Assembly (NCBI GenBank): GCA_964514175.1
Contig: CAZEPQ010000019.1
Location: forward strand, 1-20,047
DNA length: 20,047 bases
Source of the DNA: HGM13006 sp964514175
Lineage (GTDB): Bacteria > Bacillota > Clostridia > Oscillospirales > Oscillospiraceae
Reading direction: 5' to 3'
Shown here: positions 13,793 to 20,047 of the stretch, piece after piece
How positions within the stretch are numbered: the stretch's first letter is position 1
Layout: every line of letters starts with the position of its first letter
Translations under genes and position numbers: made by a program
Notes under the pieces: generated by a model
Databases searched by the model: none
What the model was told of the DNA's origin: nothing
What the model saw: only the letters and a program-made list of their open reading frames with translations

Positions 13793-16219
13793 TTATTTCT
13801 TCTTCATGTGAGCGGAGGCCGCTTTCAACATCAACTTTTTCGTGCCCACCTGATCGAAGGCGATCTCCAGAAGAGCATCACCGTTCATTTTCATAATATT
13901 GACAACCATCCCCTCACCAAAGGCGGTATGTACTACCATGTCCCCCTTCATCAATTCCAGCATAGGGGCAACAGTGGTCTGTCTTGGGGTACTGCGGGAG
14001 GAATAATCGCCATAAGAGGATTTTTTCGTTCCATAGGAGCTAGTTCTTCCAGAGGAACCATAGGCCGAACCGTAGCCCCCGGTGAAGGTGCTCTGAGAAG
14101 ATGTCCGCTGGGTCTTTTTCCGCTGGTTGAGGTATTCCTCAGGGATCTCCGAAACAAAGCGGGATATCCGATTAAAAGAGGTTCGGCCATAGAGCATTCT
14201 CTGCTTGGCGTGGCTCAAATATAGCCGCTGTTTGGCCCGGGTAATAGCAACATAACAAAGGCGGCGTTCCTCTTCCATTTCCTCTGGGTCAGTGAATACA
14301 CGCATACCGGGGAATAATCCATCCTCCATGCCCACCAGGAACACATTGGGAAATTCCAGGCCCTTGGCAGAATGCATTGTCATCATCACCGCAGCATCGG
14401 CATCCTGATCGTACTTTTCAATGTCCGTATAGAGGCTGACCTCTTCCAGAAATCCGGCGAGAGAGGGCGTCTCAGCCTGCTCCACATAGGAAATGATACT
14501 GGATTTTAACTCCTGCACGTTCTCTTTTCGACTCTGATTTTCTACCGTATCCTTGGCATCCAACATGGCAATATAGCCTGTGGCTTCCACGACGGCATCA
14601 TAGAACTCCGGCAGGGGCATTTCCGCACTTTTTTTCTTCAATTCCAGAATCATATTGGCAAAATTTTTCAGCTTGGCTGCCGATTTTTCCAGAGAAGAAT
14701 ATCCACCCGGATCCGCAACCACATCAAACAGGGGGATTCCCGCCACAATGGCCTGCCGTTCTGCGGATTCCAGGGTTTTTCCACCAATTCCACGGGCCGG
14801 CACATTGATGATGCGGCGCAAACGCAGGTCATCGGTGGTGTTATTGATGAGGCAGAGATAGGCCAGCATATCCTTGACCTCCGCACGGTCAAAGAACCGG
14901 GTACCACCGATAATGCGGTACGGGATGCCGTTTCGCTTGAAGGACATTTCTATGGCGTTGGACTGGGCATTGGTACGGTACAACACAGCATTGTCCTTAA
15001 ATTTCTGTCCCTGAGAAAGCCCCGCAAGAATTTTCGAGGACACAAAATTGGCCTCTTCATTTTCATTGTAGGCCTCATACAGCGTGATCTGTTCGCCCTT
15101 ATCGTTGTCAGTCCAGAGCTTCTTGCTCTTTCTGCCCTTATTGTGGGAGATCACCGCATTGGCGGCCTCCAAAATGTATTTGGTGGAGCGATAATTCTGC
15201 TCCAGGCGAATCACACGGGCGCCCCGGTACTGCTTCTCAAAGTTCAAAATGTTGGCGATGGTAGCGCCACGGAATCTGTAAATGGACTGGTCATCGTCAC
15301 CCACCACGCAAATATTCTCATATCTGCCGGAAAGCAGTGTTGCCAAAAGATACTGCAAATTATTGGTGTCCTGATATTCGTCAATGAGTACATAGCGGAA
15401 TTTCTTCTGATAGTATTCCCGCACATCCTCATGGTTCTGCAAAAGTCGGACCGCAAGAAGGATAATATCATCAAAATCCACCGCATTGGCAGCCTTGAGC
15501 CGCTTCTGATATTCCTCATAGGCCCTTCCCATGCGTTCCGCACGAAAATCCGTGGAGGATTTGGCATTGGACATAAACTGCTGCGGAGTCTGCATTTTGT
15601 CCTTGGCTGTGGAAATGGCAGACAGAACGCTTTTCGCTGGGAAGGTCTTTTCATCCAACCCCATATCCCGAACGACTTCCTTCATCACCTTTTCCGAATC
15701 TGCGGAATCATAGATGGTAAAGCTCTTGTCATAGCCCAGTCGGTCAATGTCCCGCCGCAGGATCCGGCAGCAGGCAGAGTGGAAGGTCATGGCCCAAACA
15801 CCTAGGCCATGCTCTCCCAGCATGTTCTCAAGCCGATCTTTCAGCTCATTTGCAGCCTTATTGGTAAAGGTAATGGCAATGATATTCCAGGGTGCGGCAG
15901 GCTCCATAGCACAGAGATTTTCCGCCCGGGCTCTTCCGTCCTCAAAGGGCTCATCCGCATAGGCACAGATAAAATCCACATCCTCCTCGGTCACATAGCC
16001 GGGGATGTCCTCGCTGTCGGCGGCACAGCCAAATTTGATCAGATTGGCAATTCGGTGGATCAGCACCGTAGTCTTGCCGCTGCCTGCGCCTGCCAGCAAA
16101 AGCAAGGGGCCCTGGGTGGTCATAACCGCCTGCTGCTGCATGTCATTCAGGTTCTGATAATAGCTTCTGATGATCTTTTTTCTTGCTTCTATAAATCGTA
16201 ATTCGTCACGTTCTAACAT
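13793..16219 (-). CDS. pcrA: ATP-dependent DNA helicase PcrA (UvrD family)
   Basis: An 808-residue superfamily 1A helicase (3'-5' translocase) for repair, replication restart and plasmid replication. Motif I GAGSGKT is at residues 44-50, motif Ia ITFTNKAA near 116-123, motif II IDEYQDTNN, motif III GDDDQSIYRFRGA, motif IV LEQNYRST, and motif VI VAITRAKQRLYLSHA. A Ser/Thr/Gly-rich linker (about 715-755) leads to the C-terminal Tudor-like RNA-polymerase-binding segment GDMVVHTAFGEGMVVNI. Unusually, about 43 extra residues, many acidic, lie between LIHRIANLI and PWNIIAITF (about 62-110), where Bacillus PcrA has about six. AAAGGAG precedes the ATG and a good promoter lies upstream. It is the first gene of a run with yunB and ligA. 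Confidence 0.96.
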   Translation of the reverse strand: MLERDELRFIEARKKIIRSYYQNLNDMQQQAVMTTQGPLLLLAGAGSGKTTVLIHRIANLIKFGCAADSEDIPGYVTEEDVDFICAYADEPFEDGRARAENLCAMEPAAPWNIIAITFTNKAANELKDRLENMLGEHGLGVWAMTFHSACCRILRRDIDRLGYDKSFTIYDSADSEKVMKEVVRDMGLDEKTFPAKSVLSAISTAKDKMQTPQQFMSNAKSSTDFRAERMGRAYEEYQKRLKAANAVDFDDIILLAVRLLQNHEDVREYYQKKFRYVLIDEYQDTNNLQYLLATLLSGRYENICVVGDDDQSIYRFRGATIANILNFEKQYRGARVIRLEQNYRSTKYILEAANAVISHNKGRKSKKLWTDNDKGEQITLYEAYNENEEANFVSSKILAGLSQGQKFKDNAVLYRTNAQSNAIEMSFKRNGIPYRIIGGTRFFDRAEVKDMLAYLCLINNTTDDLRLRRIINVPARGIGGKTLESAERQAIVAGIPLFDVVADPGGYSSLEKSAAKLKNFANMILELKKKSAEMPLPEFYDAVVEATGYIAMLDAKDTVENQSRKENVQELKSSIISYVEQAETPSLAGFLEEVSLYTDIEKYDQDADAAVMMTMHSAKGLEFPNVFLVGMEDGLFPGMRVFTDPEEMEEERRLCYVAITRAKQRLYLSHAKQRMLYGRTSFNRISRFVSEIPEEYLNQRKKTQRTSSQSTFTGGYGSAYGSSGRTSSYGTKKSSYGDYSSRSTPRQTTVAPMLELMKGDMVVHTAFGEGMVVNIMKMNGDALLEIAFDQVGTKKLMLKAASAHMKKK

Positions 16220-16257
16220 AAGCCGCTCCTTTTACGCAAAATACTTTCTGAACTTGT

Positions 16258-16286
16258 ATTTTATCATATGATGGCCAGAGCGTCAA
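16258..16286 (-). promoter_or_regulatory. Sigma-A promoter of pcrA
   Basis: Minus strand: TTGACG (16286-16281), a 17-bp spacer, TAAAAT (16263-16258), 38 bp before the pcrA ATG. It is back to back with the sigma-E-like promoter of the plus-strand operon. Confidence 0.75.
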
Positions 16287-16291
16287 ACAAA

Positions 16292-16320
16292 TCATATCCA
16301 AAAGCCCTGTCCCATACACT
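16292..16320 (+). promoter_or_regulatory. Sigma-E-like (mother cell) promoter
   Basis: TCATATC (16292-16298), a 14-bp spacer, CATACACT (16313-16320). The Bacillus sigma-E consensus from memory is kmATATT-N14/15-CATACAnT: the -10 matches at every position and the -35 at six of seven. A start about 7 nt downstream would give a leader of about 12 nt beginning at the GAGGTG ribosome site, which is short but workable. Confidence 0.65.
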
Positions 16321-16337
16321 TGTCCGAGGTGATATAC

Positions 16338-16520
16338 ATGAAAAAGATTTTCACGAGTTGGCTGTTCTTCACATCCTTGATGCTGTTTCTCATTGCCGCC
16401 GCTTTGACCCTGCCTGGTATTATGGACAGTCTCTTCGGTAGCACAGAGGAAACACTGACGGAAGCAGTTGATCTTATATCCCACGAGGCTCAGGCGGTGT
16501 GGGCAGAGTTCGTTCCATGA
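16338..16520 (+). CDS. Small membrane protein coupled to the site-2 protease (60 aa)
   Basis: I do not recognise this protein by family. It has a basic start (MKK), one hydrophobic segment (about residues 5-28, WLFFTSLMLFLIAAALTLPG), and an acidic amphipathic C-terminal helix (about 33-58, with EETLTEAVDLISHEAQ). The ATG at 16338 has GAGGTG 6 nt upstream; an upstream TTG in frame has no ribosome site. Its TGA overlaps the protease ATG by 4 nt (ATGA), and the protease has no strong ribosome site of its own, so protease synthesis likely depends on it. In Bacillus the protease SpoIVFB is co-encoded with the membrane regulator SpoIVFA; this protein is far shorter and not evidently similar, but could hold a similar partner role. 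That is inference from position. Confidence 0.7.
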   Translation: MKKIFTSWLFFTSLMLFLIAAALTLPGIMDSLFGSTEETLTEAVDLISHEAQAVWAEFVP

Positions 16521-17068
16521 AGATTCGGGTCCATCCAAGCTTGATTTTGTGGCTGTCCGTTTTATTCTATCTAAGTCCGTGCCTGGTACTCCCCTTTTTG
16601 GGGGCCGCAGCTTTTCACGAAATGGGACATGTCCTAATGCTACGGAAGCTGGGAAAGCCCCCCGAGTGTCTTACTTTGACCTTCTCTGGTGCACAGATGC
16701 AGGTGCCATCCATGAGCTATCAAGAAGAACGTCTTTCTGCCGCAGCGGGCCCCATGTTCAGTTTCCTGCTGGGCCTGATTTGGCCTATTATACCCGCCAC
16801 AGCCCTTTACAGCATTTCTCTTGGACTTGTCAATCTTTTTCCCATACCCGGCCTGGATGGATACAGAATCCTGCGAACCACACTGCATCTGAAATTATCT
16901 CAAGAAAAGGCCGAAAAATGTGTCAGTACCCTGTCTGTAATCTTTTCCGTTTTTCTTACACTGACCGCAAGCTACTATGCAGCGTATTATGATCTGGGAT
17001 TTTGGCTCGTTCTGCTGTCCGGGGTTCTACTGATTCGCTGTTTTGGTGGCAGACATATCATGGATTAA
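16517..17068 (+). CDS. SpoIVFB-like site-2 protease (M50), short form
   Basis: A 183-residue polytopic membrane metalloprotease. The zinc site HEMGH is at residues 34-38 and the third ligand Asp114 lies in NLFPIPGLDG (106-115), the NxxPxxxLDG motif of site-2 proteases. There are about five or six hydrophobic segments. It begins MKIRVHP, like SpoIVFB, which cleaves pro-sigma-K in the mother cell. It lacks the C-terminal CBS domain of Bacillus SpoIVFB, being about 100 residues shorter. I chose the ATG at 16517 because it overlaps the stop of the small upstream gene; a GTG at 16499 is in frame but inferior. The sigma-E-like promoter and yunB nearby fit sporulation. Other site-2 protease substrates cannot be excluded. 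Confidence 0.85.
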   Translation: MKIRVHPSLILWLSVLFYLSPCLVLPFLGAAAFHEMGHVLMLRKLGKPPECLTLTFSGAQMQVPSMSYQEERLSAAAGPMFSFLLGLIWPIIPATALYSISLGLVNLFPIPGLDGYRILRTTLHLKLSQEKAEKCVSTLSVIFSVFLTLTASYYAAYYDLGFWLVLLSGVLLIRCFGGRHIMD

Positions 17069-17069
17069 A

Positions 17070-17098
17070 TTGTGTTCCATAGCATTTTATGTTATAGT
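17070..17098 (+). promoter_or_regulatory. Probable sigma-A promoter of the DUF1294 gene
   Basis: TTGTGT (17070-17075), a 17-bp spacer, TATAGT (17093-17098), 19 bp before the ATG. The ribosome site GGAGGGG follows the -10 closely. Confidence 0.6.
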
Positions 17099-17117
17099 AT
17101 ACTTCGGAGGGGATTCC

Positions 17118-17384
17118 ATGAAAATCGTTCTTATATATTTTATTATTATAAACATTTTGGCATTTGCCCTCATGGGAGTTGACAAGCAAAAGGCGAAAAA
17201 GGGAGTTTGGAGGATCTCAGAGAAAAGTTTGTTTCTTTCTGCCATCATTGGCGGCAGTATCGGCGCTAATCTGGGCATGCATTTTTTTCGTCACAAGACG
17301 CAGCACTGGTATTTTAAATATGGCATGCCCTTGATCCTGATTCTGCATATCATAATTACGGTACTTTGCGTTGTGTACATATGA
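17118..17384 (+). CDS. DUF1294 membrane protein
   Basis: An 88-residue small integral membrane protein of the DUF1294 family, whose function is not established. The conserved core is FALMGVDKQKAKKGVWRISE, followed by SLFLSAIIGGSIGANLGMHFFRHKT and a KYGMP-type turn (shown in parts), with hydrophobic segments at both ends. The start at 17118 has GGAGGGGATTCC directly upstream; the frame is open further left without a ribosome site. It lies 49 bp after the site-2 protease gene and has its own promoter, so it may be expressed separately or also by read-through. A bidirectional terminator follows. Confidence 0.88.
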   Translation: MKIVLIYFIIINILAFALMGVDKQKAKKGVWRISEKSLFLSAIIGGSIGANLGMHFFRHKTQHWYFKYGMPLILILHIIITVLCVVYI

Positions 17385-17388
17385 TAAA

Positions 17389-17420
17389 AACCTGCTGTAG
17401 CTTTTAAGCCACAGCAGGTT
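17389..17420. terminator. Bidirectional intrinsic terminator
   Basis: AACCTGCTGT (17389-17398) pairs with ACAGCAGGTT (17411-17420), extended by GC/GC across one mismatch. The minus side is followed by TTTTTATCAT; the plus side by AAAAATTTTTTC. It separates the DUF1294 gene from the convergent lipoprotein gene. Confidence 0.85.
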
Positions 17421-17435
17421 AAAAATTTTTTCATT

Positions 17436-17888
17436 TCACGGGTAAACCGTCATCTCATAAAGAAGATCCGTAAACTCCACGGGTACCTGAAACTGCACTC
17501 CGTCAATGATGCGAAAGTTTTCTTCCGAAACAAACTCATAGCCAGTTCCACCCAACACATAGCCATCCCCAAGCAGTCCAAAGCAGGTGCCATTATTGAG
17601 GTCAATTGCATAGTTAGGCACTGCCGAAATCTGATTTCCAAGTCCGATCAAGGCTTCCCAATCAGAAACATCCGTCACCTTACGAAGCCTCTCGATCAAA
17701 GCATCATCCGTAACCTCCCAGGATTCTCCCGACCAGGTGTCATATACCGTAACCGATGTTGTAACCAAATCCGGCTCGACGGAAACAGATTTCAAACCAG
17801 CAGAAGAAAAAACTTCCGGCAAAGTCCCGCAAGCGGAAATGCCCAAAAAACAGCACACAAAAGCAAAAACAGCAATGATTCTTTTCAT
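17436..17888 (-). CDS. Small lipoprotein of unknown function
   Basis: A 150-residue secreted protein with a lipoprotein signal peptide: MKRI, a hydrophobic stretch, and a lipobox GISAC with the lipidated Cys at residue 20. This makes it a likely substrate of the Lgt encoded at 4307-5248. The mature part is mixed alpha/beta with a YDTWSGESWEVTDDALIERL segment and a Gly-rich GDGYVLGGTGYEF; I recognise no family. The start at 17888 has AAAGGA 9 nt upstream; in-frame starts further up overlap that site. It is a single gene, convergent with the DUF1294 gene and ended by the shared terminator. No clear promoter is visible between it and the DUF896 gene. Confidence 0.8.
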   Translation of the reverse strand: MKRIIAVFAFVCCFLGISACGTLPEVFSSAGLKSVSVEPDLVTTSVTVYDTWSGESWEVTDDALIERLRKVTDVSDWEALIGLGNQISAVPNYAIDLNNGTCFGLLGDGYVLGGTGYEFVSEENFRIIDGVQFQVPVEFTDLLYEMTVYP

Positions 17889-17966
17889 ACATATCATTCC
17901 TTTCAAATCCATCTATATTTTAATAGACGCAGAAAGTCAGGGAATATTGCATGATTAAGAAAATTT

Positions 17967-18176
17967 TTACTGTTCTCCCTTTTTTCTCAGCTTATGCTTG
18001 CTACCGTCCTCTTCCACCACGGTGATAGACTCCAACTGACCCACAAGGCTCCGCTTAAAGTCCGCAATATACTCCTTACGCAGAGCGTCCCGCTCGACGA
18101 TCTCTTCCGGGGTCAGCCCTTCCACCTTAGCCTTTCTTGCCAGAGCATTGATGCGCGCAATTTTCTCTTGTTCCAT
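17967..18176 (-). CDS. DUF896 (YnzC-type) small protein
   Basis: A 69-residue soluble protein of the DUF896/YnzC family, a small helical bundle of unknown function. Conserved features are IARINALARKAKVEGLTPEE near the N-terminus, then ERDALRKEYIADFKRSLVGQ and the polar C-terminus. AAGGAG lies 7 nt before the ATG, inside the end of the GNAT gene, and the two coding regions overlap by 50 nt in different frames. It is the last gene of the NUDIX-ylmH-GNAT operon. I see no terminator downstream before the lipoprotein gene. Confidence 0.9.
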   Translation of the reverse strand: MEQEKIARINALARKAKVEGLTPEEIVERDALRKEYIADFKRSLVGQLESITVVEEDGSKHKLRKKGEQ

Positions 18177-18606
18177 CGTTAGTCTCCTTCTGCATGGTCA
18201 TAAGCGCCATGCCGTGTTTTTCTTTTGTTTCACCGGTGGTTTGATAACCGATGCGTGTATAAAACATTTCAAGTTCCGGGATGGTATCAACCACGGAATA
18301 CTGCAACCCCATTTGCGAGGCCTTATAATCCAGCACCTTCACCAGACCGTCGCCAATTCCCTGACAACGGTACTTTTTCAGCACGCAGATTCGGCTGAGC
18401 TGGGCACACCCCACACTGCCATAGGTGATCCGTCCTGTGGCCACAGGAACGTCATTTAAAATCAGCACCAGATGAAAGGCATAGTTGTCCAGAAGATCAT
18501 TGTCCTCTTCTTTTGTCCATCCCAATTCCTCTTGAAATACGGATTCTCTGATCTCCAAAGCGGCAGAAATATCATCTCCGGGCCTGATCCACATGGAAGT
18601 TATCAT
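18127..18606 (-). CDS. GNAT family N-acetyltransferase
   Basis: A 159-residue acetyltransferase of the GNAT fold, using acetyl-CoA; the acceptor is unknown. The acetyl-CoA loop is seen in CVLKKYRCQGIGDGLVKVLD (Q/RxxGxG/A type), preceded by VPVATGRI and SRICVL strands, and FYTRIGYQTTGE near the end is the usual F(Y)xxxGF motif. The start at 18606 has GGGAG 5 nt upstream. The protein appears complete by about residue 138 and continues in a tail of about 20 polar residues that overlaps the DUF896 start. It follows ylmH by 13 bp. Confidence 0.88.
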   Translation of the reverse strand: MITSMWIRPGDDISAALEIRESVFQEELGWTKEEDNDLLDNYAFHLVLILNDVPVATGRITYGSVGCAQLSRICVLKKYRCQGIGDGLVKVLDYKASQMGLQYSVVDTIPELEMFYTRIGYQTTGETKEKHGMALMTMQKETNDGTRENCAHQCSGKKG

Positions 18607-18619
18607 AAAAGCTCCCTCT

Positions 18620-19417
18620 TTACAAGTATTTTTGCAGCACCACGGAGGTTCTGCCCTTTTTCGTCTGTCCCTTTACCTCCATCACCACCATTTTACCAAG
18701 GCCCCGGCAGGAGATCACATCCCCCTCCTGAACCATGCGGTCCGGTTTTGTGACCAGGGCATGATTTACCTCCGTCTTGCCACCGGTGATAAAGGTCTGG
18801 GCCTTACTTCGACCCATCTGAAAACCGGAGGCCATAATGCTGTCTAGCCGCAGCGTAGCGACCGTGTCCTTGATGGTCTTCATTTTCTGTTCAGGCACAT
18901 CCAGCTCATTCAGCGGGATCTCCGTCAAATGGATCTTAGCCCGGCCCACATTTGTAAGATGCTGCAACAAGTATGGCGCCATTTCCCGAAGCACCAGAAA
19001 ATCACAATGATCCTCCGAAACAAAAATATCTCCCAACACTTCCCGCTTGATGCCCTGGCCCAGGATGCCGCCCAGGAAATCCCGATGATTCAAGGAATCA
19101 AAGCCGGATATTTCCGCCCGCAGGGCCGCAACAGGGCTGTCCTCGCTAGTTAGAAAATCCTCAGCCTCATAATATTCCGGCACATAACAAAGGATCTGCC
19201 GTTCCGCCGTGGACGTACCGCCGAAAAAGTGTGTATCGGACACAGCCATACGGTGAATCAATTGTTTGACTATCTCCTGTTCACGGCCTGTAAGAAAGCA
19301 GGTGGAAGCAGGGATGTTTTTGCGCTCCCCGGCGGAAATCTTATCGTAGACCTTGGCAAGGAGAAGTCGGTCTTCACTTGTTTCCGAGAGCGTGTCAATG
19401 AGTTTTTGTTTGTCCAA
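18620..19417 (-). CDS. ylmH: YlmH-like S4-domain RNA-binding protein
   Basis: A 265-residue cytoplasmic protein. The N-terminal domain (about 1-100) shows the YlmH pattern FLTGREQEIVKQL and FFGGTSTAERQILCYVPEYY. The middle segment has DSLNHRDFLGGILGQGIKRE and VGDI/LGDIFV, family hallmarks. The S4 RNA-binding domain is near residues 190-240 (RLDSIMASGFQMGRSKA, KTEVNHALVTKP). YlmH family proteins bind ribosomes or tRNA and have been linked to ribosome-associated quality control; the gene usually sits near division genes, not here. It starts with TTG at 19417, 8 nt after AAAGGA, an uncommon start that may keep expression low. It lies 13 bp after the NUDIX gene. Confidence 0.92.
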   Translation of the reverse strand: MDKQKLIDTLSETSEDRLLLAKVYDKISAGERKNIPASTCFLTGREQEIVKQLIHRMAVSDTHFFGGTSTAERQILCYVPEYYEAEDFLTSEDSPVAALRAEISGFDSLNHRDFLGGILGQGIKREVLGDIFVSEDHCDFLVLREMAPYLLQHLTNVGRAKIHLTEIPLNELDVPEQKMKTIKDTVATLRLDSIMASGFQMGRSKAQTFITGGKTEVNHALVTKPDRMVQEGDVISCRGLGKMVVMEVKGQTKKGRTSVVLQKYL

Positions 19418-19430
19418 TCAAATGTTCCTT

Positions 19431-19881
19431 TCAAAGAAGCTTACATTTCAATCCATCATCGTTGTAAAAAAAGAGTTCACTAATTAAATCAGATTCAAAA
19501 ACCCGCAGCATCTCTTCCATATATTCTGCAAGCACATACTTATTGATTTCAGATCGTTTGATCCAGAACATTTTTCCCTCTTCGGAGTCTTTCAGCGTTC
19601 CGGAAAACCGATTGGTTTTATAAAAGAACACCACATAGCGCANNNNNNNNNNTATAGAAATGCTTGATGCCGCAGAGAATCGGATTTTCTATATCCAAGC
19701 CCGTTTCTTCCTTCACTTCCCGGATGACGGAATCCACAAAGGTTTCCCTGTACTCCACATGACCGCCGGGAAATGTAATACCCGGAAAATCGGGATTCAG
19801 ACGGTCCTGAACAAGGATGTAGCCGTCATCATCGTAGACCATACACATGTTGGTGAATATCGCTTGCTCTGAACGGGGCAT
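19431..19881 (-). CDS. NUDIX hydrolase, interrupted by an assembly gap
   Basis: One gene in two pieces around a run of N (19643-19652). The first piece starts at 19881 (ATG with GAGGAG upstream) and carries the NUDIX box GGHVEYRETF...REVKEETGLD, with the G-x5-E-x7-REUxEExGU pattern intact, and ends CGIKHFY. The second piece resumes RYVVFFYKTNRFSGTL and EEGKMFWI, a continuation seen in MutT/YtkD-like hydrolases. The two pieces are one base out of frame with the N count as given, so the gap length is probably wrong rather than the gene broken. The enzyme hydrolyses a nucleoside diphosphate derivative; substrate unknown. It heads the operon with ylmH, the acetyltransferase and DUF896. Confidence 0.85.
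19643..19652. other. Assembly gap (10 N)
   Basis: Ten undetermined bases inside the NUDIX gene. The reading frames on either side differ by one, so the true gap length is unlikely to be exactly ten. Confidence 0.99.
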
Positions 19882-19896
19882 AAAAACTCTCCTCAC

Positions 19897-19911
19897 TTGC
19901 CCGCAGGGCAA
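19897..19911 (-). repeat. Short hairpin before the NUDIX ribosome site
   Basis: TTGCCC (19897-19902) and GGGCAA (19906-19911) form a 6-bp stem with a 3-nt loop, a few bases upstream of the GAGGAG of the NUDIX gene. It could modulate translation or mRNA stability; no T-tract follows. Confidence 0.4.
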
Positions 19912-19918
19912 ATTTCAT

Positions 19919-19968
19919 GGCACCAATTAGAAAAGACCGCCCCGCGGCGGTCTTTTCTAATTGGTGCC
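19919..19968. terminator. Long hairpin (23-bp perfect arms) at the tRNA-Leu 3' end
   Basis: Positions 19919-19941 are the exact inverted copy of 19946-19968, with a 4-nt loop. The inner part on the minus strand, AAAAGACCGCC / GGCGGTCTTTT, has the form of an intrinsic terminator for the tRNA. The outer part runs into the tRNA: its last seven bases GGCACCA (19968-19962) are repeated inverted at 19919-19925. Confidence 0.75.
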
Positions 19969-20047
19969 GGTGGTGGGACTCGAACCCACACGGTGTCGCC
20001 ACCAACGGATTTTGAGTCCGTCACGTCTACCATTCCATCACACCGGC
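19962..20047 (-). tRNA. tRNA-Leu, anticodon CAA
   Basis: A complete class II tRNA on the minus strand, 86 nt including encoded CCA. The acceptor stem GCCGGTG pairs with CACCGGC; the D-arm region follows. The anticodon stem ACGGA/TCCGT encloses CTCAAAA, giving anticodon CAA (reads UUG). The long variable arm is GGTGGCGACACC-like, and the T-arm is GTGGG-TTCGAGT-CCCAC. It ends exactly at the right edge of the window. Confidence 0.97.

Noticed and set aside
13980..14110. Ser/Gly/Tyr-rich repeat-like part of pcrA considered as a separate low-complexity element
   Set aside because: It is the expected flexible linker before the C-terminal domain of PcrA.
13496..14224. Plus-strand open frame of 242 codons over yunB and pcrA
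   Set aside because: Shadow of two well-supported minus-strand genes; no ribosome site.
1..20047. CRISPR array, prophage, IS element or defence island
   Set aside because: No regularly spaced repeats, transposase, integrase, Cas, restriction or toxin-antitoxin signatures found on either strand.

Overview
The window is chromosomal DNA from a Gram-positive, probably spore-forming Clostridia-type Firmicute; an Oscillospiraceae-like gut bacterium is my best guess, from gene content only. Signs are a ZTP (pfl) riboswitch on formate-THF ligase, the YmfF/YmfH peptidase-like pair, YlmH, YunB, a SpoIVFB-like membrane protease, a SleB-like hydrolase, strong AGGAGG ribosome sites and TTGACA/TATAAT-type promoters. 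It looks like ordinary core genome. I see no transposase, integrase, phage gene or CRISPR array.

Layout. 1-770 (minus): 5' part of fhs behind a ZTP riboswitch, its terminator and a sigma-A promoter. 842-2392: a minus-strand pair (NTF2-like protein and a short-chain dehydrogenase most like 3-alpha-hydroxysteroid dehydrogenases), divergent from a 70-residue membrane protein, with a 39-bp palindrome between them. 2389-4194 (minus): a fusion of DUF5662 to a diaminopimelate-decarboxylase-like PLP enzyme. 4307-7802 (minus): a tightly coupled ymfF-ymfH-lgt operon. 7942-9940 (plus): prmA and a membrane-anchored glycosidase-like protein. 9991-10614 (minus): SleB-like hydrolase with a 450-bp AT-rich upstream region rich in GTWAC motifs. 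11114-16219 (minus): pcrA, yunB, ligA. 16292-17384 (plus): a sigma-E-like promoter, a 60-residue membrane protein translationally coupled to a short SpoIVFB-like protease, then a DUF1294 protein. 17436-17888 (minus): small lipoprotein. 17967-19881 (minus): NUDIX hydrolase (broken by an N run), ylmH, GNAT acetyltransferase and a DUF896 protein. 19962-20047 (minus): complete tRNA-Leu(CAA) followed by an unusual long hairpin.

How the genes relate. Three loci touch sporulation or wall remodelling (the sigma-E-like protease operon, yunB, the SleB-like hydrolase). pcrA and ligA are replication/repair genes with yunB between them. lgt prepares prolipoproteins, and the window encodes one likely substrate at 17436-17888. 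The points most worth following are the small protein plus short site-2 protease behind a near-consensus sigma-E promoter, the hydroxysteroid-dehydrogenase-like/NTF2 pair with its palindrome, the DUF5662-PLP enzyme fusion, an insertion in PcrA, and the tRNA-Leu 3' end embedded in a 23-bp inverted repeat. No clearly new multi-gene system is visible.
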